8,485 nt of DNA from a bacterium (GTDB lineage Bacteria; Chloroflexota; Dormibacteria; Aeolococcales; Aeolococcaceae): assembly GCA_021850405.1 (NCBI GenBank), contig JAJZMA010000210.1, forward strand, positions 1 to 8,485, written 5' to 3'. How positions within the stretch are numbered: position 1 is the stretch's first letter; each line of letters begins with the position of its first letter. The notes under the pieces are model-generated. The model was not told the DNA's origin. It did not search any database and worked only from the letters and a program-made list of their open reading frames with translations. Below, piece after piece: positions 1-6,251 of this stretch. Made by a program: the position numbers and the translations under genes.

Positions 1-94
1 AGTCGCCGGCCACCCCGCGGGCGACCACAAGCCTGGCCAGCCCTACCAGCAGCTTCAACTGCTCGTCTGGATACCATTCATCAACAAATGTCAC
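1..94 (-). CDS. Start of a methyltransferase-like gene, cut by the window edge
   Basis: Only the first 31 codons are visible, running off the window at base 1. The reading frame begins at a GTG (94-92), preceded by a clear Shine-Dalgarno GGAGGA (109-104) nine bases upstream, which decides the start. The peptide reads (M)TFVDEWYPDEQLKLL and ends in ARGVAGD. The pattern of a YP..QL..L stretch followed by GV-GD at about residue 30 resembles the N-terminus of class I SAM-dependent methyltransferases, in which a V-V-E-I/V-G motif I comes next. Here that motif would lie outside the window. The gene follows the truncated methyltransferase at 138-302 by 43 bases on the same strand. The family call is inference from a short N-terminus; another enzyme with a similar opening is possible. 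Confidence 0.45.
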   Translation of the reverse strand, partial: MTFVDEWYPDEQLKLLVGLARLVVARGVAGD

Positions 95-137
95 CCTTGA
101 TGCTCCTCCAATGTGAGGTCGCCACTGCAACACTCCA

Positions 138-302
138 TCACAATCCTCTAACAGCCTCCTTCTCTGCGATCCCGTGGTAGAACTCTTTCCACTCGGGTGA
201 GTCGGCTGTATACGGAACATCACCGCAGTGAGAGTGGTAGTAATCTGGCCCGTACTGCAGATCACTCTGTGCCGCCGCGGCACTGGTTACAAGATCAGTC
301 AT
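138..302 (-). pseudogene. N-terminal fragment of a SAM-dependent methyltransferase
   Basis: An ATG at 302-300 opens a 54-codon frame ending in TGA at 140-138. The peptide starts MTDLVTSAAAAQ and contains YGPDYYHSHCGDVPY (residues 17-31), then SPEWKEFYHGIAEKEAVRGL to the stop. The order of a YY..HCG..PY block, a W..F(F/Y) block and an A..(I/A)V..L helix is the usual N-terminal lead-in of a class I methyltransferase group common in polysaccharide clusters. In those proteins the SAM-binding motif (VLD-GCA-G) follows directly. Here the frame stops just before that point, and I find no motif I in any of the three minus-strand frames downstream. It therefore looks like a 3'-truncated gene, with another gene start 43 bases further on. 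A genuine 54-residue protein is possible but less likely. Confidence 0.5.
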
Positions 303-487
303 TATCACTCAACATGGTCGACAGGTATTATCCCAGTATCCCTCGTACTTGTGTGGATCATCGAACAGGAATCCAGGACGGCTCCTCAAAAGCATCTGCT
401 ATCCCCTGCAAGGATTGGCTCATGGAAGTCATGCACACTTGCACCAGTTTACCCAATAGCTCCCAACTGCGCCTTGCATTTACACCC

Positions 488-994
488 TCACAGCGCGAGC
501 AATCTCGCCATCGTGCGGTCGCCCAGCTGCTGGACGCCGCCGAGACCCACCAGTTCCAGCAGAAATGCACAGCCTACGACCTTGGCGCCAAGACGCTCAA
601 TCAGATCACAGGTGGCTACAGCAGTCCCTCCTGTGGCAAGGACATCGTCCAGCACCACTACCCGGTGCCCCTGCCCCACCGCATCTCCCCCAATCTCAAG
701 CGTCCCTGCCGAATACTCCAGGGAATACTCCCTTGAGATGGTGGGCGGCGGCAGTTTACCCGCCTTTCGGACCGGAACAAACCCCACCCCAAGCGCAAGA
801 GCAAGCGCTCCACCCAGGATGAATCCACGCGACTCTATCGCCGCCACATGAGTCGGCCCCCAGGGGGCACACTCCAGGGTTAGCCACTCAACACAGTCGT
901 GGAACAGATCAGCAGACCCCACTACCGGCCCGATGTCGCGAAACTGCACCCCATCCTTTGGAAAATTGGGCACTGTGCGCAGCTGGGCCCTCAT
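488..994 (-). CDS. apt: Adenine phosphoribosyltransferase
   Basis: Cytosolic purine-salvage enzyme that converts adenine and PRPP to AMP and diphosphate. With the ATG at 994 the protein has 168 residues, the usual family length. Visible features are the N-terminal VPNFPKDGVQFRDI (8-21), ESRGF (54-58), the VPVRKAGKLP loop (73-82), YSLEY (90-94) and the PRPP-binding signature VVVLDDVLATGGTA (112-125). The frame stays open upstream to a TTG at 1138 (216 residues), which would overlap the end of rmlD. The 994 start is preferred because homologues begin about eight residues before the P-FPK-G block, although its Shine-Dalgarno is poor (GGAG, 12 bases away). It lies 109 bases behind rmlD on the same strand and may be transcribed with it. 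Purine salvage has no direct link to rhamnose synthesis. Confidence 0.9.
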   Translation of the reverse strand: MRAQLRTVPNFPKDGVQFRDIGPVVGSADLFHDCVEWLTLECAPWGPTHVAAIESRGFILGGALALALGVGFVPVRKAGKLPPPTISREYSLEYSAGTLEIGGDAVGQGHRVVVLDDVLATGGTAVATCDLIERLGAKVVGCAFLLELVGLGGVQQLGDRTMARLLAL

Positions 995-1103
995 CCTGTC
1001 CGCCAGCTCCGCCGACCTGTCTGGGCCGGCCTGCCGGAACTGGTATGGGATATCCCTGCCGGACCCCTGCCCCCCCGGCCCCACCTGCGATAGCCCGTAC
1101 TCC

Positions 1104-2096
1104 TCAGCTTCCACCCTGCTCTCCTCCACTCTTCGCAACGACAGCCCCGGCCCCGCTTCCTCCGTTGCCAGTCATCCAAGCTGGGATGCCACCGCCTCCA
1201 CCCGTAGCCGTGGCCCTGGCCGCCATCACTTGCGCCACATAGCTGTCCACCGCATCCTCCCAGCGTGGCAACTCAGGCTCACCGAGCAGGCGCAGCGCTG
1301 CAGTATCCAGCACCGAAAATTGCGGACGCTGCGCCCGAACCGGATACTCCCCTGTACCCACAGCCTTTACCTCTGCGTCCAGTCCGGCAGCCCGCACCGC
1401 CCGCCTTGCAACATCATGCCAGCTGGCACGGCCAGAGTTGACCACATGGTAGGTTCCCCAGACACCCCGCGAGAGCAGGGTTAGTATGACTGGCGCCAGA
1501 TGCCTGGTCCATGTTGGGCTCCCATACTGGTCCGACACCACCGAAAGCTGGGCTACCTTCTGCTCTCCTCCAGCTTCCCTGCCTCCATCAAAAGCCTTCT
1601 GCAGGATGGTCCGGATGAAATTGGGGCCCTGCATCCCAAAGAGCCAGGCGGTACGCACAATGAGCGCCCGCTCTGCTATCCCAAGCACCTCATGCTCTCC
1701 TGCGAGCTTGCTTTTGCCATACACAGAAAGCGGATTTGTAGAGTCCCACTCCGTAAGCGGCCTGCCCAGGCTTCCGTCAAAGACAAAATCGGTGCTCACC
1801 TGGCAGACCGCCGCACCCACCTCTCTTGCTGCAGAGGCCACAACGCGAGCCCCAAAGGCATTTATCGCGAAGGCCGCATCCGGATTTCCTTCAACATCAT
1901 CCACCCTGGTCCAGGCGGCACAGTTTATGACCCAGTCCGGGCGGTACTCGTGCATGACAGCTGTTACCGACCGCTGGTCGATAATGTCGCAGAGCTGCCG
2001 GTTGGGAGCAAAAAAAGTATGCCCCGAGTCGTGGGCCATCCCCATGAACTCCAGCCCCAGCTGACCAGTACCACCAAACAGCAATATCCGGCTCAC
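1104..2096 (-). CDS. rmlD: dTDP-4-dehydrorhamnose reductase
   Basis: Last step of dTDP-L-rhamnose synthesis: NAD(P)H-dependent reduction of the 4-keto group of dTDP-4-dehydro-L-rhamnose. The 330-residue protein has the nucleotide-binding GGTGQLG (8-14), STDFVFDG (101-108), the short-chain dehydrogenase Y126-x3-K130 pair in YGKSKLAGE, DQYGSPTW (189-196) and the RPQFSVLD block (257-264), all typical of RmlD. The start is GTG, overlapping the rmlB stop as GTGA, so translation is probably coupled. The enzyme fold should end near residue 295. The last 35 or so residues form a glycine-rich low-complexity tail (GGGGG, GNGGSG, GGEQGGS) that the family does not normally carry. Assignment of the core is firm; the tail could be real or a local frame artefact. 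Confidence 0.93.
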   Translation of the reverse strand: MSRILLFGGTGQLGLEFMGMAHDSGHTFFAPNRQLCDIIDQRSVTAVMHEYRPDWVINCAAWTRVDDVEGNPDAAFAINAFGARVVASAAREVGAAVCQVSTDFVFDGSLGRPLTEWDSTNPLSVYGKSKLAGEHEVLGIAERALIVRTAWLFGMQGPNFIRTILQKAFDGGREAGGEQKVAQLSVVSDQYGSPTWTRHLAPVILTLLSRGVWGTYHVVNSGRASWHDVARRAVRAAGLDAEVKAVGTGEYPVRAQRPQFSVLDTAALRLLGEPELPRWEDAVDSYVAQVMAARATATGGGGGIPAWMTGNGGSGAGAVVAKSGGEQGGS

Positions 2097-3142
2097 GGCC
2101 GTACCGGAGCCAGGTCAGCTGGAGCCGCAGCGGGTGCCTGCCCGGGGGCCTCCCGGTAGTTCCTTTCATAAAACTGCCAGAAATCATCAGCCTTGAGCGG
2201 CTCCCACCAGGCACGGTTCTCCCTGTACCAGGCAACTGTCTTCTCCATGCCGGCCGCAAAGTCATACTGTGGCGCCCAGCCGAGAGCTTTTGCCCTGCTG
2301 CTGTCCAGGCTGTAGCGCATGTCATGCCCAGCCCGGTCTGCAACCCGCTTTATGAGACCGGCACTGCACCCTGTCAGCTCCACAATCCGGTTTGCCACCT
2401 CATTGCCACTTACCTCACCGCCAAAGCCCAGATTATAGGCCTGGCCAGGCTCTCCCTGGCGCAATACGACATCAATTCCCCTGGCATGATCGGTCACATA
2501 CATATAGTCACGCACAGCGGTGCCATCCCCATACACCGGGAGCTCCCGGCCATCCAGTGCGTTGGTGATAAACAGCGGAATTATCTTTTCGGGGAACTGG
2601 TAGGGCCCGTAGGTGTTGGAGCCACGGGTAACCAGTGCCGGAAAGCCGTAACTGACCACATACGACTGGATCAGCAGCTCTGCTGCCGCCTTGCTCGCAC
2701 TGTAGGGACTGCGCGGCTCAAACCGGTCGCCCTCGACACTGGAGCCGGTGCGAACCTGCCCGTACACCTCATCTGTGCTCACGTGCAGGAAACGGGTGTG
2801 CCCATGATGCCGTGCAGCTTCCATCAGCACAAAGGTGCCGTATACATCTGTCTGGATAAAGGCACCAGGCGCCTCCAGCGAGCGATCCACATGTGATTCG
2901 GCTGCAAAGTTGACTATTGCATCCACCCGCCCAGCGATCCCATCCACCAGGGCAACGTCTGCTATATCGCCATGCACAAATTCAAACCTGGCATCATCCC
3001 GGACACTTGAAAGGTTTTCGAGATTGCCAGCATAGGTCAGCTTATCCAGAACCACCACACTGTCATCGGGATGGGTGCCCAGGATCAGGCGAACAAATTC
3101 GCTCCCAATAAAGCCAGCGCCGCCAGTCACACAGATCTTCAT
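2093..3142 (-). CDS. rmlB: dTDP-glucose 4,6-dehydratase
   Basis: Second step of the pathway: NAD-dependent conversion of dTDP-glucose to dTDP-4-keto-6-deoxyglucose. The 349-residue protein is of normal length and begins MKICVTGGAGFIGS, with the Rossmann motif at 7-14. It has NFAAESHVDRS (78-88), the STDEVYG catalytic block (122-128, with the D124-E125 acid pair), Y147-x3-K151 in YSASK, TRGSNTYGPYQFPEK (172-186) and RDYMYVTDH (211-219). The ATG is supported by GGGAG nine bases upstream. The C-terminus ends in an Ala/Pro-rich stretch whose last codons overlap the rmlD start. It is preceded by a 289-bp gap to rmlC that holds a possible promoter, so rmlBD may have its own transcript. Confidence 0.96.
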   Translation of the reverse strand: MKICVTGGAGFIGSEFVRLILGTHPDDSVVVLDKLTYAGNLENLSSVRDDARFEFVHGDIADVALVDGIAGRVDAIVNFAAESHVDRSLEAPGAFIQTDVYGTFVLMEAARHHGHTRFLHVSTDEVYGQVRTGSSVEGDRFEPRSPYSASKAAAELLIQSYVVSYGFPALVTRGSNTYGPYQFPEKIIPLFITNALDGRELPVYGDGTAVRDYMYVTDHARGIDVVLRQGEPGQAYNLGFGGEVSGNEVANRIVELTGCSAGLIKRVADRAGHDMRYSLDSSRAKALGWAPQYDFAAGMEKTVAWYRENRAWWEPLKADDFWQFYERNYREAPGQAPAAAPADLAPVRP

Positions 3143-3431
3143 TCCAGGCCACTCCCTACAATTCCCTGGGCAGTCCTCACTCCTGCCATTCTAGCCAATC
3201 CGCCCACCGTCAAAGCTGCCCCCCTCAAAGGCCTTACCCCACATCACGCCGGCAGAGTGCCTGGACGCTACCGCACCCAGACTGCCAGCCGTCTGCGCTC
3301 CGTCCCTGCCACAGCCAACAGGCCTGGCATTCTGGGAGATTGACCGGGTTGCAAGAGTGAGCGCCGTGCTTTCCCAAAAAGCCGTTTTGAGTAGCTTGTA
3401 GTTTATTTAATCTTAGTCAGTTCCCGCTTGT
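3143..3431. other. 289-bp gap inside the rml cluster
   Basis: This is an unusually long spacer for same-strand rml genes, since both other junctions overlap. The part next to rmlC (about 3385-3431) is AT-rich; the rest is GC-rich. I see no supported gene in it: minus-strand frames give only short or motif-free peptides. No convincing stem-loop with a T-tract is visible either. The only site I would note is the promoter-like pair listed separately. Confidence 0.5.
3188..3213 (-). promoter_or_regulatory. Possible promoter for rmlB-rmlD-apt
   Basis: On the minus strand TTGACG (3213-3208) is followed by TAGAAT (3193-3188), each one base from the sigma-70-type consensus, about 45 bases before the rmlB ATG. 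The 14-base spacer is shorter than the usual 16-18, so this is weak evidence. Confidence 0.22.
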
Positions 3432-4007
3432 TCAAATGTTCTCTATCTTCCAGTCGAACCCAATCCGTGGATCATTCCAGGCGATGCGCCCCTCATCCGG
3501 ATTTTTGGGATCGTAGGGCTCAGTGACGTAGTAGTTAAGCACTACATCCCGCAGCGACACCACCTGATAGCCATGTGCCACAAACGGCGGGATCGCCACC
3601 ATCTTTGGTGAGTCCTCCCCTACCATCAGCACCTGGATCTTTCCGGATGTAGGCGAGTCATCCCGGCAGTCCACCAGCACCACCCGCGCCACTCCACTTA
3701 TGACATCCCAGTAGTCCCACTGCCTTGAGTGCCAGTGAAACGCCTTTATCAGCTCTGGCGGGTTGCCACCACGGGCGTATGCCACACTGCGCGACATCTG
3801 TGCAAAGGGCGCATCCGGGATAAAGAGGTTGCCCCTGTCGTCCAGGTCACCCCGCTTCAGCTGTTCTACAAAATACCCTCTTGGGTCTGCATGGCGAATA
3901 AAGGTCTTTATCATCACGCCATCGATGGCTCCCAGCCTTTCTCCCGCTGGCGTCCTTGCCATCTGGGAAAGCGCTTGCTCCATCGACTGGGTCAGCTGCG
4001 GTGCCAT
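3432..4007 (-). CDS. rmlC: dTDP-4-dehydrorhamnose 3,5-epimerase (divergent)
   Basis: Third step: double epimerisation of dTDP-4-keto-6-deoxyglucose at C3 and C5. The 191-residue cupin-type protein shows DPRGYF (41-46), QMSRSVA (70-76), KAFHWHSRQWDYW (88-100), IPPFVAHGYQVVS (139-151), NYYVTEPYDP (158-167) and IAWNDPRIGFDW (175-186). Lined up with classical RmlC, H91 matches the catalytic His of RGLHYQ, Y159 the catalytic Tyr, and D179 the Asp of the closing block. The blocks are much altered (KAFHWH for RGLHYQ, for example), so this is a remote RmlC-type epimerase; a different 6-deoxysugar epimerase cannot be excluded. The ATG shares one base with the rmlA stop (TGATG) and follows GGAGGT (4022-4017) at nine bases, a strong site inside rmlA. 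The cluster context supports a rhamnose role. Confidence 0.82.
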   Translation of the reverse strand: MAPQLTQSMEQALSQMARTPAGERLGAIDGVMIKTFIRHADPRGYFVEQLKRGDLDDRGNLFIPDAPFAQMSRSVAYARGGNPPELIKAFHWHSRQWDYWDVISGVARVVLVDCRDDSPTSGKIQVLMVGEDSPKMVAIPPFVAHGYQVVSLRDVVLNYYVTEPYDPKNPDEGRIAWNDPRIGFDWKIENI

Positions 4008-5074
4008 CAGTCAGATACCTCCACTCTTGAGTGATCCCCAATCATTATCTTGTGTGCCCGCGGACGCGTAGTTGAACGACCCACAAAGCAGCCCCTGCCT
4101 ATAAGGGACGACTCTACCCGCGCACCAATACTGTTCAATTCGCTATCTGCAAGCACGATGCTGTTTTCCACCTCGCAGTGCACTATCCGGCAGCGGTCAT
4201 GGACCGAAGTGAACGGTCCAATGTAGGCATGCTCGACCAGCGTGCCACTCCCAATGATCGCTGGACCGCGTACGGTGCAGTCCCGCAGCGTCGCCCCCTT
4301 CTCAACTACGACCGCCCCCTCCAGACGGACATCTTCCCCAATCTCCCCTTCTATCCTGCCCTCCAGCCGCTCCAGGATTACCCGGTTTGCCTCCAGCATG
4401 TCCTCAAGGCGCCCTGTGTCCTTCCACCAGCCCGTGATGATGTGCGGCTCGACCCGCTTTCCTCCAGTGATGAGCTGCTGGATCGCATCGGTTATTTCCA
4501 GCTCGCCTCTGGGGCTCGGCTGAATCTGGGCGATGGCATCAAAAATGCACGCAGAGAAGAGATACACACCCACCAGTGCGAGGTTCGAAGGGGGAACCGC
4601 AGGCTTTTCCACCAGGCGCACTACCTGCCCATCCTTCAGCTCAGCTACACCAAACCGCTCTGGATGAGGCACACTTGCCAGCAGTACAAGAGCATCTGGC
4701 TGGGCGGTGGCAAACCGCTCAACAAGCTCGGTAATGCCATCACGAATGAGGTTGTCGCCAAGATAGAGGACAAAGTCATCCTCCCCAAGGAAGGCCCTTG
4801 AGATCTTGACCGCATGGGCAAGCCCAAGTGGTGCTTCCTGCTCAATATATGTGACCTTTGCCCCAAATGCGCTGCCATCCCCAACAGCAGTCCGCACCTC
4901 CTGCCGGGTATCCCCAACTACAATCCCAATCTCAGTAATACCTGCGGCAACAAGTGCTTCAAGCGCAAAAAATAGCACCGGCTTGTTGGCAACTGGCACC
5001 AGCTGCTTGGCACTCGTGTAGGTAATGGGGCGAAGGCGGGTACCCGCTCCCCCGCTAAGAACCAGCCCCTTCAT
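4007..5074 (-). CDS. rmlA: Glucose-1-phosphate thymidylyltransferase, long form
   Basis: First step: dTTP and glucose-1-phosphate give dTDP-glucose. From the ATG at 5074 the protein has 355 residues. The nucleotidyltransferase domain carries GGAGTRLRP (8-16), the metal-binding LGDN (105-108), VEKP (155-158), GELEITDA (190-197) and WWKDTG (216-221). From about residue 240 a left-handed beta-helix of hexapeptide repeats follows (LEGAVVVEKGATL, PAIIGSGTLVEHAYIG and later turns). This marks the long RmlA type, distinct from the roughly 290-residue enteric enzyme. The frame extends upstream to an ATG at 5131, also with a GGGGAG site, but homologues begin at MKGLVLSGG and AGGGG lies six bases before 5074. 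It is the first gene of the leftward cluster and overlaps rmlC. Confidence 0.92.
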   Translation of the reverse strand: MKGLVLSGGAGTRLRPITYTSAKQLVPVANKPVLFFALEALVAAGITEIGIVVGDTRQEVRTAVGDGSAFGAKVTYIEQEAPLGLAHAVKISRAFLGEDDFVLYLGDNLIRDGITELVERFATAQPDALVLLASVPHPERFGVAELKDGQVVRLVEKPAVPPSNLALVGVYLFSACIFDAIAQIQPSPRGELEITDAIQQLITGGKRVEPHIITGWWKDTGRLEDMLEANRVILERLEGRIEGEIGEDVRLEGAVVVEKGATLRDCTVRGPAIIGSGTLVEHAYIGPFTSVHDRCRIVHCEVENSIVLADSELNSIGARVESSLIGRGCFVGRSTTRPRAHKIMIGDHSRVEVSD

Positions 5075-5424
5075 CCCTTGCCCCTGTCTAGTGAGAACAC
5101 AAGGGGAAAGTGTATAGGCTTGCAACGCCATCCCGCTCCCCCAAAGGGCGGCAATGTACCAGAGTCACCTTAGGCTCCGCGAACCGTTTGCCCTGATGGC
5201 GCCATATCTGGGATAAGCCAGCGGGTGGCAAGTGCAAGCTTGCCCGGATCACGGCTGCAAGCATGGTGTGCCAGAGTCCAAACGCAGCCAGCTCGCATCT
5301 CAGCAGCATCATGGAGACTTGCCCCAATCGACCGGCTACTTTCAATAAGCGGGCACAGGTACTCTCCAGGCACTTTCAAAGAGAAAATTTGCAGCGTCTG
5401 GAGCTCCGGTGGCACTCTTGACGT
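5075..5424. other. Divergent intergenic region between rmlA and the GNAT gene
   Basis: These 350 bases should hold the promoter of the leftward rml cluster. A TATACA on the minus strand (5116-5111), 36 bases before the rmlA start, could be a -10 box, but no good -35 lies at the right distance. A small inverted repeat GGCAAG-N6-CTTGCC (5227-5244) contains the 10-bp palindrome GCAAGCTTGC (5234-5243); it could be an operator or chance. An 85-codon minus-strand frame from a TTG at 5345 has no recognisable motif, and I do not call it a gene. Confidence 0.4.
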
Positions 5425-5866
5425 GTGCATACCGTGGAAGAGGCGACCGCCGCCGACGTCGAGTCGTGGCTGGAGATCGTTCGCGAGGTCGAGCCGCTCT
5501 TCGGCCCGATGCCCGACTTTGAGAGGACGCTGGTCCGGAACATCGCTCGCCACTCTGCGCTGTGCGTATGCGGCTCCGCTGACCAGGTCGTCGGCGGACC
5601 TGTGTCGTACAGGTGCCGGAGCAGAGATCTCCTGGCTCGCGGTTCGCTCATCTGCGCGGCGACGAGGCATCGGTCACCTTCTTCTCGCTCAGGCTCTGCA
5701 GGGCTGCAGGGCGGCCGGCGAGATCCTCGTCAGCACGTTCGGCGCCGATAACGAGAAAGGATTGCCTGCACGCCGACTGTACGAATCATTCGGCTGCGTA
5801 CCTGCCAAGCTTCTCCCGAACGGACCGGAGGGTGGATCGCGCCAACGGTTCCGATTCGCTCGGTGA
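5425..5866 (+). pseudogene. GNAT N-acetyltransferase, frameshifted
   Basis: Members of this family move an acetyl group from acetyl-CoA to an amine; the substrate here is unknown. The first part reads from a GTG at 5425 (HTVEEATAADVESWLEIVREVEPLFGPM, then SALCVCGSADQVVGG). The second part lies in the next plus frame and ends at TGA 5864-5866. It holds AEISWLAVRSSARRRGIGHL, the beta4 strand and acetyl-CoA-binding R-R-G-I-G loop, then ARRLYESFGCV, the usual C-terminal Y..FG block. One extra base near 5599-5600 (the CC of GGACCTGTG) would reconcile the frames as VVGG-L-CRTGAGAEISWLAV. Rejoined length is about 147 residues, normal for a single-domain GNAT. Codons are strongly G/C-ending, more so than in the rml genes. 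It is either a recent pseudogene or a sequencing error. It points away from rmlA. Confidence 0.72.
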
Positions 5867-6177
5867 CAGGGAATCGAGCTCCTGGTCGATGATGCGTGAA
5901 CTGTAGGGAGCGTTGGCCACGTGTTAACCAGAATATTTCAACAGCAGTTAGTCTCCCCTGACGACGCCTTATGGCAGACAATATCGACGGCCACAGGGAG
6001 GCGGTCTTGCGCCGGCATGGGGAGAAGAGGCGGAATCCATGTCCTATCCTGGATGCATGGCAGGAGGCTCTGCCGGCTCTTTCCGGGGATGATGTAGCCC
6101 CGAAAGATGCGCTCAAGCCCTAACCTCTTCGGGAACTCCTCTACGAACCACACGAACCGCCTTGCTCCAGCAAGCCC
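5867..6177. other. Gap between GNAT gene and IS, possible gene remnant on minus strand
   Basis: No intact gene is visible in these 311 bases. On the minus strand an open frame crosses the left IS end and runs down to 5938. Its non-IS part reads GLAGARRFVWFVEEF, PKRLGLERIFRGYI and onward. The AG-x8-EF-x3-LGL pattern faintly recalls the N-terminal part of some DDE transposases of the IS4/IS1380 type, but no catalytic motif is present. The frame does not continue convincingly on the far side of the IS. I treat it as a possible decayed fragment only. Confidence 0.2.
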
Positions 6178-6196
6178 AGCAGCCCGTCCCGGTAAT
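6178..6196 (+). repeat. Left terminal inverted repeat of the IS
   Basis: AGCAGCCCGTCCCGGTAAT is the exact reverse complement of 7656-7674. Similarity continues imperfectly inward (AGGGTGGGG against GGAGGGAAA). It sets the left end of the element. Confidence 0.9.
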
Positions 6197-6251
6197 AGGG
6201 TGGGGATGACGGATATGGCGAAGGTGGTGAAGGATATGAGTCGATGGGAGA

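Noticed and set aside
309..395. 28-codon minus-strand frame just before the methyltransferase fragment (MLLRSRPGFLFDDPHKYEG...)
   Set aside because: It has an ATG and a GGGG-type site, but no family pattern, and it is too short to separate from chance. It is recorded in case the region is a decayed gene.
197..851. Long plus-strand frames over the apt region
   Set aside because: They are antisense shadows of the apt gene, Pro/Ser/Arg-rich, with no recognisable domain.
5088..5345. 85-codon minus-strand frame upstream of rmlA
   Set aside because: It starts at TTG, shows no motif and no good ribosome site, and overlaps the rmlA start. It is more likely leader DNA.
5418..5423. TTGACG just before the GNAT start as a -35 box
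   Set aside because: It lies two bases from the start codon, with no room for a -10 box and leader.
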